Below are positions 1 to 7,794 of a stretch of DNA of 41,238 bases, piece by piece (the stretch's first letter is position 1; each line of letters opens with the position of its first letter). The notes beneath the pieces are model-generated. The model worked only from the letters and a program-made list of their open reading frames with translations, was not told the origin of the DNA and ran no database searches. The translations under genes and the position numbers were made by a program. The stretch is from JAVBPP01 sp031549535 (GTDB taxonomy: Bacteria > Bacillota > Clostridia > Oscillospirales > Acutalibacteraceae), in the NCBI GenBank assembly GCA_031549535.1, contig JAVBPP010000060.1, forward strand, positions 1 through 41,238, read 5' to 3'.

Positions 1-40
1 AGATTGTTTTTTCATTTTAGAGCCTGTATACTATGACCGT

Positions 41-62
41 ATTATTCCGGCACTTAAAAGTA
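41..62 (+). repeat. Solo terminal repeat of a MITE-like element
   Basis: These 22 bases match, with one difference, the end of the inverted-repeat element at 22337-22495 (shared core CCGGCACTTAAAAGTA). No second end lies in the window nearby, so this is either a relic or the end of an element cut by gene sequence. It sits directly upstream of the ribosome binding site of the GH32 gene. Bases 1-40 show nothing else I can name. Confidence 0.55.
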
Positions 63-82
63 AAAAACACAGGAGGTTGCCC

Positions 83-1165
83 ATGCAAGAACGGTTGCGT
101 TACCATTTTGAACCCCAAACAGGCTGGATGAACGACCCGAACGGCCTGATTTATTTCCAAGGAAAGTACCATGCCTTTTTCCAGCACTACCCCTTTGCTC
201 CACGCTGGGGGCAGATGCACTGGGGGCACGCGGTGAGCGAAGACTTGATTCACTGGGAGGAGCTGCCGATTGCGCTGTATCCGGATCAACCCTATGAAAA
301 CAGCGGCGGCTGTTACTCCGGCAGCGCGGTGGAACAGGACGGAGTGCTGTATCTGTTTTACACTTCTGTTTCCCACGAAATGGGGCAAACGCAGTCCATT
401 GCCATGAGCCGGGATGGGATTCATTTTGAAAAATATGAGCAGAACCCTGTCATCGCACACTATCCGCCGGATGGAAGCGCCGATTTTCGCGACCCGAAGG
501 TGACAAAAATCGAGGAGCGCTACTGCATGGTCTGCGGTTCCGGCAAGGATGGCGTTGGCAAGGTTCTGCTCTATGAATCGGAGGATTTGCTGCACTGGGG
601 TTACGCCGGCGTGCTGCTGGAGGGCTCCCAATACGGCGCAGTCCTGGAATGCCCGGACTTTTTCCCGCTCGGTGAGCATTATGTGCTGATGTTTTCAAAA
701 ATGGGGCTAAAAACCCATTCCACGCAGTTTATCGTCGGCGATTTTCGAGATAACCGCTTTTACCCGCTCTTTGAAAGTACGGCGGAGGCGGGGCCACAGT
801 TTTATGCGCCGCAAACCTTCGCGGGGCCGGAAGGGCAACGCATCATGATAGGCTGGATGTATGACTGGAGCCGACAAGCGGACGAAAACGTCGGTTATGC
901 CGGCGCGCTCACCGTTCCACGCGTGCTGACTTTGGGCGATAACAAGGTTCTGAATTACCCGGTTCCACAGGCTGCCCCCTTGCTCACTATGCAAGACGAC
1001 CTTGTTTGCATAACGGACGGCGGACTTTTCATCAATCTACCGGGGAACCCCTTTCATCTGCCGTTTGAGGGGGAAATCCACGAAATCTCTGTCCTGCGGG
1101 ATACCGGCACCATGGAAGTCTTCCTAAACCACGGGGAAGCCTCCTGCACCCTCTGGCTTTATTAG
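83..1165 (+). CDS. GH32 beta-fructofuranosidase / sucrose-6-phosphate hydrolase-like, short form
   Basis: Predicted glycoside hydrolase family 32 enzyme that splits beta-fructosides such as sucrose, sucrose-6-phosphate or fructo-oligosaccharides. The family signatures are present: WMNDPNG with the nucleophile Asp at residue 18, FRDP with the transition-state Asp at 137, and LECPDFF with the acid/base Glu at 189. No signal peptide is seen, so it should be cytoplasmic. The ATG at 83 is chosen because AGGAGG lies at 71-76; a TTG at 77 would abut it. At 360 residues it is well below the usual 450-500 residues. The five-bladed propeller looks complete, but the C-terminal beta-sandwich is cut to a remnant ending in TMEVFLNHGEASCTLWLY. 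Its stop overlaps the convergent kinase stop by four bases. No sugar transporter or regulator is adjacent, so the substrate is open. Confidence 0.88.
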   Translation: MQERLRYHFEPQTGWMNDPNGLIYFQGKYHAFFQHYPFAPRWGQMHWGHAVSEDLIHWEELPIALYPDQPYENSGGCYSGSAVEQDGVLYLFYTSVSHEMGQTQSIAMSRDGIHFEKYEQNPVIAHYPPDGSADFRDPKVTKIEERYCMVCGSGKDGVGKVLLYESEDLLHWGYAGVLLEGSQYGAVLECPDFFPLGEHYVLMFSKMGLKTHSTQFIVGDFRDNRFYPLFESTAEAGPQFYAPQTFAGPEGQRIMIGWMYDWSRQADENVGYAGALTVPRVLTLGDNKVLNYPVPQAAPLLTMQDDLVCITDGGLFINLPGNPFHLPFEGEIHEISVLRDTGTMEVFLNHGEASCTLWLY

Positions 1166-2532
1166 ATCGTTTTGGGATATATTTCAATGTAAACAGAAAG
1201 CTCGCCGGAATAATTGGATATGTGGTAGAACACGTTCCGATGGCTCTCCAGATGTTGCCTAAAACTATCGAACAGCTCATCCACAATATCATCTTTTTGT
1301 TTCGCCCTTTGGGTCGCTCCCAGGGCGTCTGTTTGTGTGCTCGCCGTAACAACAATCAGCTTACTGGCATCCTTCTTCTCCTCAATCGAAAAGGAAACAC
1401 GCCTGGCCTCTGACTGCCCGGCACTTTCGATGGCGGCATTTAATATCTCGGAAACCGCAAAACACAGGCTGCTGCCTTCCACAAATAAATGCCGGATATC
1501 ACACAAAACATTGATGATATAATGAACCTGCTTTTGCGCCGCCGCCTCCTCTTTGCGCAGCAGCGTTGCCGTTAATCCGGGGTTTTGCGCGTTCCAACGG
1601 CTAATATCCAATTTATCTTCAACAAATTTCGTGGTGCTGCACAGGCTCTTATGATAGCCCTTCAGTTTTTCCAATTCCCCGATTGAGAGGTAGCCGCCAT
1701 AGGTTTGTAAAATATTATTGAAATCATGGCGCAGCCCTGCAAAATCCTCCATGGCGTTTGTCAAAATGCGCAAATAAATTGCTCGATTTTGTAATGCGCT
1801 CTGCAGAATTTGCTTAAAACGCAGCAAAATAATCAACAGCGATACAAGCAGCAATAGCACAAACGCTTGAATATAGGTATAACCCGCAAGATCGTTTGCG
1901 ATGGTGAGGCCAACAATGCCAAGATACGCTAATGTATACAGCAAGAGGTTCTTGGTCAGTTCAAGCGGAAGGCTCTTTACCGGCAAGCTATCTGTATAAC
2001 GAATCATGAGATGCCAATGTTTCACCGGTAGGCGTATGAAGAAGTAGAGCAGCAAATTAATCACCAGGCAGACAAGGATGGATGCCGCATCAAGCATATA
2101 ATTATACTTTGACCCTGACTGCGCAAAAAAACGAACAGTAACAGCCTGGTTTAACAGGTAAGCAAGCAGGATGTAAAAATACACCAAGCGCGCAAGATGA
2201 ATGGAACGGTATTTAGAAAAACCAATAATCCTGAAGCCAACGTTATAAAATAGCAGGGAGTACAACGGGTTTGGCGTTGTTACAAACGCATAAATCTCAG
2301 GCGTGAAATTCGCCATCCCATTTGCAAAATAAATTAAATAGGTTGCCACCTGGTTTAGGAACAGGCCGGAAAACAAGATAAACAGAGCACGTTGCTTGGC
2401 GTTAATTGCTTGCCCATACATCTCTACGATAAGGTTCATTACACAATGATAGCTAATAATAGCGTTTAAAATTGACACAACAAACAAAATGACCTGCATT
2501 TCGCGGGAATACGCAAACGCTGATTCAAACAT
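1162..2532 (-). CDS. GHKL-type membrane sensor kinase homologue with intact His box but degenerate ATPase (partner A)
   Basis: 456 residues. The N-terminal half holds about six hydrophobic segments, as in AgrC/ComD-type peptide sensors. A dimerisation/phosphoacceptor box follows: LRHDFNNILQTYGG, with the candidate phosphorylated His at residue 269. The C-terminal region aligns with the GHKL ATPase domain of the next gene, but the N box reads SEILNAAIESAG where NLLDNAIEAA is expected, and no glycine-rich G box is visible. It is therefore unlikely to bind ATP. The ATG at 2532 is chosen over a TTG at 2550: it follows a GGGAGGGGG tract and gives an N-terminus (MFESAFAYSREMQ) matching that of the paralogue upstream. 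It lies 24 nt downstream of that gene, in one unit with the response regulator. Sensing function is inferred; no peptide precursor gene is seen nearby. Confidence 0.8.
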   Translation of the reverse strand: MFESAFAYSREMQVILFVVSILNAIISYHCVMNLIVEMYGQAINAKQRALFILFSGLFLNQVATYLIYFANGMANFTPEIYAFVTTPNPLYSLLFYNVGFRIIGFSKYRSIHLARLVYFYILLAYLLNQAVTVRFFAQSGSKYNYMLDAASILVCLVINLLLYFFIRLPVKHWHLMIRYTDSLPVKSLPLELTKNLLLYTLAYLGIVGLTIANDLAGYTYIQAFVLLLLVSLLIILLRFKQILQSALQNRAIYLRILTNAMEDFAGLRHDFNNILQTYGGYLSIGELEKLKGYHKSLCSTTKFVEDKLDISRWNAQNPGLTATLLRKEEAAAQKQVHYIINVLCDIRHLFVEGSSLCFAVSEILNAAIESAGQSEARRVSFSIEEKKDASKLIVVTASTQTDALGATQRAKQKDDIVDELFDSFRQHLESHRNVFYHISNYSGELSVYIEIYPKTI

Positions 2533-2556
2533 GAACGCCCCCCTCCCCAACGCAAA

Positions 2557-3933
2557 CTACACCCTGGCGGGTGATGGACCGAGCTCCAGATATGCTGTAA
2601 AAACATAATCACAGTAGGCATAACGAATGGAGCAGTTCCCATATTTTCGCAGGGCATTGCGAATTTGGATAAAGCCTAGTCCGCAATGCCCTTGTTTGAA
2701 GGACACGCCGGATTTCTGCACATAGCTGATATCCACATCACACTGTGTACTGTTCGAGATGATAACCAGCTTTCCATACTCCCCCTTATTTTCAATGGCC
2801 AAGTCCACATATTTCTTATCAGAAGAGGCCGCCGCTTCAATCGCGTTATCCAACAAATTTCCAATCACACGGCTTAAATCCATGTCACTGATATAGAGCT
2901 CACCAATATTGCAGGGCTCTTGAATTTTCATGAGTGTTCCCATTTTTTCGGCATAGTCCATTTTCTGCAGCAGCAGCGAAACCAAGGTTGGATTCTGCTG
3001 CATTTTTTGCATCAGATGAAGTGCCACCCCGGTCAGCGCCGTTTTGCCAACCAGGTTTTCATGATAGGTTGTCAGCTCTGTTAAGTCGCCCTGCTCCAAC
3101 AGCTCTCCATAGGAAGAAAGAATACCGTCATATTCACTTTGCGCCTGCCGCAGTTTATTAACAGAATCGCCTAAACTTTGGATGTAAATATTTTTGTTTT
3201 CCAACGCCGCCGTTGCGGAACGATAGAAGCTGATGTTGTAATCAATAAAAATGCAAATCACGCAAAACCCAATTGCAGCTATATTGCCTGTAATGTTATA
3301 TTTTGGATATACAAGGAACAAAATCGTACATAAAAACACCGCACTAACAACAAGGAAGCTGTTCGCCAGCTCCTTCATAGGCCTTTGCATGGCAATTTGA
3401 TCCGGAAAGCTGCTTATTATTTTACTTTTGCGTATCAGATATCGTATAATATGATTCACAGCCAAATGAATCAACGCAAACAGCAAAAGCCCAAGAGCGT
3501 CTGCCAAATAATTATAAGGATCCCCCTTTACAAAAATCATTTTTCGCAAGAGGAAGTTAAAGCTGTCAATCCCCATCGCGTAATAGAGCGATAATCGCAC
3601 AACGCCAACGGACTTGAACAGCGATATTTTTAGCAGCTTTCTGCCAATCAAGTAAGCAATTAGGATGAGAAGCGGGCTTGGCAGGGTTAAAATTACTAAC
3701 GCTAAATCCGAGATTTCGGTGCGACCGGTCGCGGCAGAATATCCAAAAACCGTCGCAGAGTAGTATAACGTTAAAACAGCAATCAACAAATGTTTCCCCT
3801 TGCGTTTTATCGTTTCACCATAGAGCTCCAAAATTAGGTTCACGACCAAATACATAAAGAAATATGCGGATATAACAGTTAAAACTTGCAAAATCAGCTC
3901 CATCTCTCTGGAATAGCTGAATTCTTCAACCAA
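2557..3933 (-). CDS. GHKL-type membrane sensor kinase homologue with intact ATPase but no phosphoacceptor His (partner B)
   Basis: 458 residues and clearly paralogous to the downstream gene (shared start YSREM, shared layout of about six membrane segments). The GHKL ATPase is well preserved: N box RVIGNLLDNAIEAAAS (Asn359, Asp362, Asn363) and G-box-like GHCGLGFIQIRNALRKYGN. At the His-box position, however, the sequence is AQSEYDGILSSYGE, so residue 266 is Ser where the partner has His269, and the following D-F-N-N is E-Y-D-G. The protein should bind ATP but cannot autophosphorylate at the usual site. The TTG start at 3933 has GGTGA six bases upstream and aligns with the paralogue's start. 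It lies 108 nt downstream of the Spo0A-like regulator gene. The family is known for peptide quorum sensing; the ligand here is unknown. Confidence 0.82.
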   Translation of the reverse strand: MVEEFSYSREMELILQVLTVISAYFFMYLVVNLILELYGETIKRKGKHLLIAVLTLYYSATVFGYSAATGRTEISDLALVILTLPSPLLILIAYLIGRKLLKISLFKSVGVVRLSLYYAMGIDSFNFLLRKMIFVKGDPYNYLADALGLLLFALIHLAVNHIIRYLIRKSKIISSFPDQIAMQRPMKELANSFLVVSAVFLCTILFLVYPKYNITGNIAAIGFCVICIFIDYNISFYRSATAALENKNIYIQSLGDSVNKLRQAQSEYDGILSSYGELLEQGDLTELTTYHENLVGKTALTGVALHLMQKMQQNPTLVSLLLQKMDYAEKMGTLMKIQEPCNIGELYISDMDLSRVIGNLLDNAIEAAASSDKKYVDLAIENKGEYGKLVIISNSTQCDVDISYVQKSGVSFKQGHCGLGFIQIRNALRKYGNCSIRYAYCDYVFTAYLELGPSPARV

Positions 3934-4014
3934 ATAGTATCACCAATTTTCTTATGCCAATCCCGATTAAACAGATAGAAGTACGAGAATCGGCAATCGT
4001 TTTCTGTATGCGGT

Positions 4015-4021
4015 TGTCGAT
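4015..4021 (+). promoter_or_regulatory. Possible 0A-like box
   Basis: TGTCGAT differs by one base from the Spo0A box TGTCGAA. It lies in the 108-nt gap between the Spo0A-like gene and the upstream kinase gene. A 7-mer with one mismatch is weak evidence; it is noted only because of the neighbouring Spo0A-type DNA-binding domain. Confidence 0.2.
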
Positions 4022-4041
4022 TCGAGTTTCGTCATCTTTTT

Positions 4042-4854
4042 TTATTTGGGATTGGTATACTGTTCACCGGATGCTTTGCCGTACCCGGTTTCAGAATATG
4101 TTGCTCTTTTTAAATATTCCGTAGCTAGCGATAAAAATTCACCGTTTGTAAGCTTGCAGGCCTCCCGCTGTGAGCTACCTGCATACAAAAAAATACGTGC
4201 ATATGTTTCTGTATGCTTTTTTTGCATCTGCGCTATGGCAGCTCGGATATTTTTTTCTACCGATGATTTTGAGATACTGAGCACCGTTGCGATTTCCGGA
4301 TACAGTTCTTTCGTGAGCATGAAGGTTCGACCCGGCTTCCCCAAATAAACAACCAGGCTCTCAATCACACATTTTGTGGAAATCAGATGCAGCGGCATCC
4401 CTAGGGCATGCACCAACTCGCTGACCAGGCGATACGGATCCTTTGTGCCGGAGAGCCCCGCGGATATCATCCCGTCAAGCTGTTGGCAGCGGCCAATCTT
4501 TTTCAGCGCATCCAGCACAATTTCAATGGATACCGGTTTCATGCTGTAATAGTCTACATGTAAATCGTTCAAGATTTTAATCACTGTATCCGTACCGATT
4601 CCGGAAAGAATATAGATTGCCGGGTGGTAATCCGGCATAGTCTGGCGGATATGATTTACGATATACACACCGTCATACTCCGGCATGATAATATCCAGCA
4701 CAAGAATATCCGGCCGAAGCACCTCAATTTTGGCAATAGTCTCCCTGCCGTCATAGGTTTTGGCAACAACATGAAATGACTCATCCCGGTTGATTCCGAT
4801 TTCCAGCACATCCAGCCAATTGCGATTATCATCCGCCAGCAATACACTCTTCAT
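4042..4854 (-). CDS. Spo0A-like response regulator (receiver plus Spo0A_C domain)
   Basis: 270 residues. The N-terminal receiver domain has the acidic pair Asp8-Asp9, phosphoacceptor Asp54 in VLDIIMPEYDG (very close to VLDIIMPHLDG of classical Spo0A), Ser84 in the conserved Thr/Ser position and Lys106. The C-terminal half, from about residue 140, follows the Spo0A effector domain: ELVHALGMPLH, LYPEIATVLSISKSSVEKNI and the closing KLTNGEFLSLATEYLK. It also carries a tail of about 20 residues. It should be a DNA-binding transcription regulator activated by phosphorylation. Classical Spo0A is normally single-copy and sits next to spoIVB; here it heads a unit with two GHKL kinase homologues, so I take it as a paralogue rather than the sporulation master copy. 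Several recognition-helix positions differ from the usual SRVERAIRHAIE. Confidence 0.82.
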   Translation of the reverse strand: MKSVLLADDNRNWLDVLEIGINRDESFHVVAKTYDGRETIAKIEVLRPDILVLDIIMPEYDGVYIVNHIRQTMPDYHPAIYILSGIGTDTVIKILNDLHVDYYSMKPVSIEIVLDALKKIGRCQQLDGMISAGLSGTKDPYRLVSELVHALGMPLHLISTKCVIESLVVYLGKPGRTFMLTKELYPEIATVLSISKSSVEKNIRAAIAQMQKKHTETYARIFLYAGSSQREACKLTNGEFLSLATEYLKRATYSETGYGKASGEQYTNPK

Positions 4855-4901
4855 CGGTTGATCTTCATCCCCTTATGCCAAAATAAGGTTCTCTCCATTT
4901 T

Positions 4902-4930
4902 AGTATAAACAAAATATTGTATTTAGGCAA
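4902..4930 (-). promoter_or_regulatory. Promoter of the Spo0A-like/kinase operon
   Basis: On the minus strand, TTGCCT and TATACT are separated by 17 bases, about 50 nt upstream of the regulator's ATG. This is a good SigA-type match and the only obvious promoter before the regulator and the two kinase genes. Confidence 0.55.
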
Positions 4931-4937
4931 TACATAA

Positions 4938-4976
4938 AAATCGACCTATTTCTCCCTTTTCTGAAAATTTTCGACT
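4938..4976 (-). promoter_or_regulatory. Two 0A-box-like sites upstream of the regulator promoter
   Basis: On the minus strand AGTCGAA (within 4968-4976, one mismatch to TGTCGAA) and GGTCGAT (within 4938-4946, two mismatches) lie 30 bp apart, just upstream of the -35 hexamer. They could let the Spo0A-like protein control its own operon. This is pattern matching only. Confidence 0.25.
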
Positions 4977-6606
4977 ATTTTTCTTCTATCGGGTTAAGCT
5001 GCGCCGCCAGCGCTTGATACTGCGCTTCCAGCACCTCAAGCTCCCCCCTGCCCGCAGTGATATCCGCTAGAATTTTCTCCATCTGCATTTGCAGCACCAG
5101 CTTTTGCGTAGCCTGCGGCGGTGCCTTTGGTTTTACACGCTGCGCTTCATAGGCGCAGAGTTTGCCCGTAAAGGAGCGCAGCGTTTTATCTTCCACAAAC
5201 AGCAGATGATCCGCCACCGCCTGCGTCACGCTGCGGTCATGGGAAACAAACAGAATCGTGCCCGCATAGTCGCACAGCAGTGCCTGCACCGCCTCCAGGG
5301 AGTGAATGTCCAGATAATTCGTCGGCTCGTCCAGAATCAGCATATTGGCTTCACTCGTGAGCAGCATAGCCAGGCAGAGCTTGATTTTCTCCCCGCCGCT
5401 GAGCACAGCTGCCCGCTTTTGCACCTCATCCGCACGGAATAACAGCCGTGCAAGCACAGCCCGCGCGGCCTGAACGGACTGGACGCTGCCGCGCAGCACG
5501 TTATCCAGCACGGTTTTTTCACCGTCTATCATCTTCAAGTCCTGCCGAAAATAACCGATTTTCAGCTTGGGCACTTGATAAATATCCAGGTGGCCGTTCG
5601 CTATCAGGTTCAACAGCGTTGTTTTGCCCGCACCGTTCGCACCGAACAAGGCCGTTTTGCTCCCGTTCTCAACGGAAAAAGAGGCCTTTTCAAACAGCAA
5701 CTCATCTCCATAGCCAAAGCTCAACTGCTTGCAGGAGAGTAGAATCTTGTTCTGGGGCGGGTCAGTCAAGGCAAAATCCAGCCGTATCACGGCCTCCTCG
5801 CGCGGCTTTTCTTTTACCTCCAGCTTTTCCAGCCTGGTCTGCAGGGACTTCGCCGCGGCGTTCAGCTTTTCCTGCGTTTCCGTGGCCTCCCGTTTATGCA
5901 GCCGCGCCTCGGAGTTCCCCATGCGCTTGGGCGCTTTCCGCACGCCCCGTGCACGCTCCTTTGCGCCGGAAGCAGAGCGCTGCAGGCGGCTGCGCTGCGC
6001 CGCGTAGCTGTCATATTCCGCCTGAGCCGTCGCCTTTTCTCGCTCCGAGAGCAGCAGATAATCGCTGTAATTACCCTCATATTCCCGCAGGGCGCCATCC
6101 TTCAGCTCCCATATCCGGGTGCACAGCGCATCCAGCAGGCTCCTGTCATGGCTCACGAGCACCAGCGTTTCCGCCTGCATCAACTTTTCGGTCAGCAAGG
6201 CGATTCCTGCCGCATCGAGATTGGCGGTCGGCTCATCGGCAAACAGCAACACCCGCTCTTCGCCCAGGGCGTTGGCGATGCGCAGGCGGGTCTCCTCCCC
6301 GCCGCTGCGCTCCTCCCGCTCCAGCTTGCCCTGCAGAGAAAACTCCTGCACCAACCTGCCCCGGGGCTGCTCGCGCGCAGACGGCGAAGAAAATTGACGG
6401 ATATAGGCAAGCTGTGCGCCGCGTTTGCAGACCCCCGCGTCCGGCTGCGTCGTGCCGCTGAGCACATTGAGCAGCGTCGTCTTCCCTGCGCCGTTTAAGC
6501 CAACGATGCCGATGCGGTCCCCTTGATAAATATGCAGCTGCGGAATCTGAAAAATCAGACGGTCTGCATAACAACATTCCAAATCATACGCTTCCAATAA
6601 TAACAA
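4975..6606 (-). CDS. ABC-F ATPase, antibiotic-resistance (ribosome protection) type
   Basis: 543 residues with two ABC domains and no membrane segments, the ABC-F layout. Domain 1 has Walker A GLNGAGKTT (residues 36-44), a degenerate signature RSGGEETRL and Walker B LLFADEPTANLD. Domain 2 has GANGAGKTT, VLSGGEKIKL and MLILDEPTNYLD. The inter-domain linker is long, charged and helical (SEREKATAQAEY onward), as in ABC-F proteins that reach into the ribosome and displace antibiotics. The TTG at 6606 is chosen because GGAGGG lies six bases upstream on the minus strand and the protein then begins with the usual domain start; the longer frame to 6723 runs through the attenuator. That attenuator points to antibiotic-induced expression and so to the resistance rather than the housekeeping branch. 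Substrate class cannot be read from sequence. Confidence 0.85.
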   Translation of the reverse strand: MLLLEAYDLECCYADRLIFQIPQLHIYQGDRIGIVGLNGAGKTTLLNVLSGTTQPDAGVCKRGAQLAYIRQFSSPSAREQPRGRLVQEFSLQGKLEREERSGGEETRLRIANALGEERVLLFADEPTANLDAAGIALLTEKLMQAETLVLVSHDRSLLDALCTRIWELKDGALREYEGNYSDYLLLSEREKATAQAEYDSYAAQRSRLQRSASGAKERARGVRKAPKRMGNSEARLHKREATETQEKLNAAAKSLQTRLEKLEVKEKPREEAVIRLDFALTDPPQNKILLSCKQLSFGYGDELLFEKASFSVENGSKTALFGANGAGKTTLLNLIANGHLDIYQVPKLKIGYFRQDLKMIDGEKTVLDNVLRGSVQSVQAARAVLARLLFRADEVQKRAAVLSGGEKIKLCLAMLLTSEANMLILDEPTNYLDIHSLEAVQALLCDYAGTILFVSHDRSVTQAVADHLLFVEDKTLRSFTGKLCAYEAQRVKPKAPPQATQKLVLQMQMEKILADITAGRGELEVLEAQYQALAAQLNPIEEK

Positions 6607-6706
6607 AAAAATCCCTCCAGACAGTTTGACGTGTCGGAGGGCATATACAGGCAAGACTATACGGCAAAACCGCACAGTGAGACCAAAGAGCGCACCAATC
6701 CGACAC
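6605..6706 (-). promoter_or_regulatory. Transcription attenuator in the ABC-F leader
   Basis: On the minus strand CCCTCCGACA (6641-6632) can pair with TGTCTGGAGGG (6623-6613, one bulged T) and is followed by seven T residues (6611-6605). This makes an intrinsic terminator whose 3' arm contains the Shine-Dalgarno GGAGGG of the ABC-F gene. An upstream segment, GTGTCGGA (6706-6699), is exactly complementary to TCCGACAC (6638-6631) in the terminator's 5' arm and can act as antiterminator. This matches ribosome-mediated attenuation known for vmlR-type ABC-F genes. Candidate leader reading frames are a three-codon ATG ORF at 6752-6763, a 17-codon TTG ORF at 6738-6791 and a Cys/Phe/Arg-rich frame from GTG 6723 that runs into the gene; none has a convincing ribosome binding site. 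Confidence 0.7.
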
Positions 6707-6802
6707 AGGCAGGCAAAACACACCCGCCGGTTTGCTGTTAATCAGTCGGATTTAGCGAATCATTCCCTTTGGTTACCTCGTTTTTCTTCAAAATAATAAT
6801 CT

Positions 6803-6830
6803 ATTATAAATTAATATAAATATTTCTTAA
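6803..6830 (-). promoter_or_regulatory. Promoter of the ABC-F leader transcript
   Basis: On the minus strand a perfect -10 TATAAT (6808-6803) follows TTAAGA (6830-6825, four of six matches) at 16 bases, in an AT-rich tract. It would give a leader of about 190 nt before the ABC-F start. Confidence 0.5.
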
Positions 6831-6999
6831 GTAGAAATAGATACTAAGAAAGAAAGCCCCTTGATGTTTCACAGCAATTGTATCTATACCTTAGCATGCA
6901 AACGGCAAACTGTCAAGCATTTTTATGAAAAACAAAGGATGAGCGAGCTTACTCCTACTTTTCCCGCTGAGAAAGCATGCCACTCCCGAATGCTATGTT

Positions 7000-7027
7000 T
7001 TGCACATGGAACCTTTTGCTGTATAAT
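7000..7027 (+). promoter_or_regulatory. Promoter of the GNAT gene
   Basis: TTGCAC (7000-7005) and TATAAT (7022-7027), spacer 16, end 43 bases before the ATG. The stretch 6831-6999 between the ABC-F promoter and this one holds nothing I can identify. Confidence 0.6.
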
Positions 7028-7070
7028 GACCTTCCGTTGCGAATTCATGATTATACGAGGAGGTTTCATC

Positions 7071-7625
7071 ATGTCTTATTTTCGTAAAATTGTCGGCGAG
7101 CGCGTATATCTCTCACCGTTCAGCGTTGACGATAGAGAGATTTACACCAAATGGGCTGAATGGATGAATGATAGAACCGTCGCAGATTACTATGGCGGGT
7201 ATCACAACCTTGTCTCGCTGGCGAGCGCAAAACAGACGCTCGAGGAATTGAAAGGGTATCGCTTTGCCATTGTTCTGCTTGACGGGGATGAATTGATTGG
7301 CCACATTAGCCTACATGATGTCGACCCTATCAACCGAAATGCGTTTCTGGGCATTTGCATCGGCGATGAGCTGCACCGGAACAAGGGCTACGGCACCGAA
7401 GCAATCCGCTTGATCCTCGAATATGGATTCCGGAGCTTGAATCTTTATAATGTTATGCTTTCCGTTCATGCGGATAATCACGCCGGTATCTCCTGCTACA
7501 AAAAGCTGGGGTTTCAAGATGTGGGCCGACGGCGTGAAGGGATATATAAAAACGGAACATACATCGACAAAATTTTCATGGATATACTGGCGCACGAATT
7601 CGAGGAGCAGGTAGCTTTATACTAA
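7071..7625 (+). CDS. GNAT family N-acetyltransferase (RimJ/RimL-like)
   Basis: 184 residues with the GNAT fold: opening IVGERVYLSPFSVDD, a central beta strand region LIGHISLHDV, the acetyl-CoA loop NKGYGTEAIRLILEYGF and the closing SCYKKLGFQDVGRR. It should acetylate an amino group of a protein, aminoglycoside-like compound or small metabolite; the acceptor cannot be told. The ATG at 7071 is chosen over an in-frame ATG at 6861 because GAGGAGG sits at 7057-7063 and a promoter lies at 7000-7027. The opening resembles the two GNATs at 20871-21933, so the three are paralogues. The final Tyr and stop codon lie inside the left terminal repeat of the adjacent mobile-like element, so the original C-terminus may have been altered. 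Confidence 0.82.
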   Translation: MSYFRKIVGERVYLSPFSVDDREIYTKWAEWMNDRTVADYYGGYHNLVSLASAKQTLEELKGYRFAIVLLDGDELIGHISLHDVDPINRNAFLGICIGDELHRNKGYGTEAIRLILEYGFRSLNLYNVMLSVHADNHAGISCYKKLGFQDVGRRREGIYKNGTYIDKIFMDILAHEFEEQVALY

Positions 7626-7775
7626 TTCCAAGTAGAAAACTCGAATAGATTTGCGTGGATTTTTTGCGTTGTGCGCGGCGGACGACGCGGCCGGGCTTTC
7701 GCCCGGCAAGGAGGACAACAAAGCACAACGCGAAAAAGACCGCAAAGATATCGAGGTTTCTGCTTGGAATTAGTA
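7620..7775. repeat. MITE-like inverted-repeat element A
   Basis: 156 bp with imperfect terminal inverted repeats of about 25 bp (TACTAATTCCAAG at the left, its complement at the right) and flanking 3-bp TTA direct repeats (7617-7619 and 7776-7778). The interior holds a strong GC hairpin (GCCGGGC TTTC GCCCGGC) and the GGCAAGGAGGACAAC core seen in related elements. It has no coding capacity. It provides the GNAT stop and ends 19 bases before the ABC transporter start, leaving room only for the ribosome binding site. Confidence 0.8.
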
Positions 7776-7794
7776 TTAATATAGGAGAAAAAAC

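Noticed and set aside
5448..6461. Long plus-strand open frame opposite the ABC-F gene
   Set aside because: Antisense shadow, Pro/Arg/Ser-rich, no ribosome binding site, no family features.
7620..7775. Element A as a CRISPR or a riboswitch of the ABC exporter
   Set aside because: Only one pair of inverted ends, no spaced repeats, and related copies occur in unrelated places, so a mobile-type repeat is the simpler reading.
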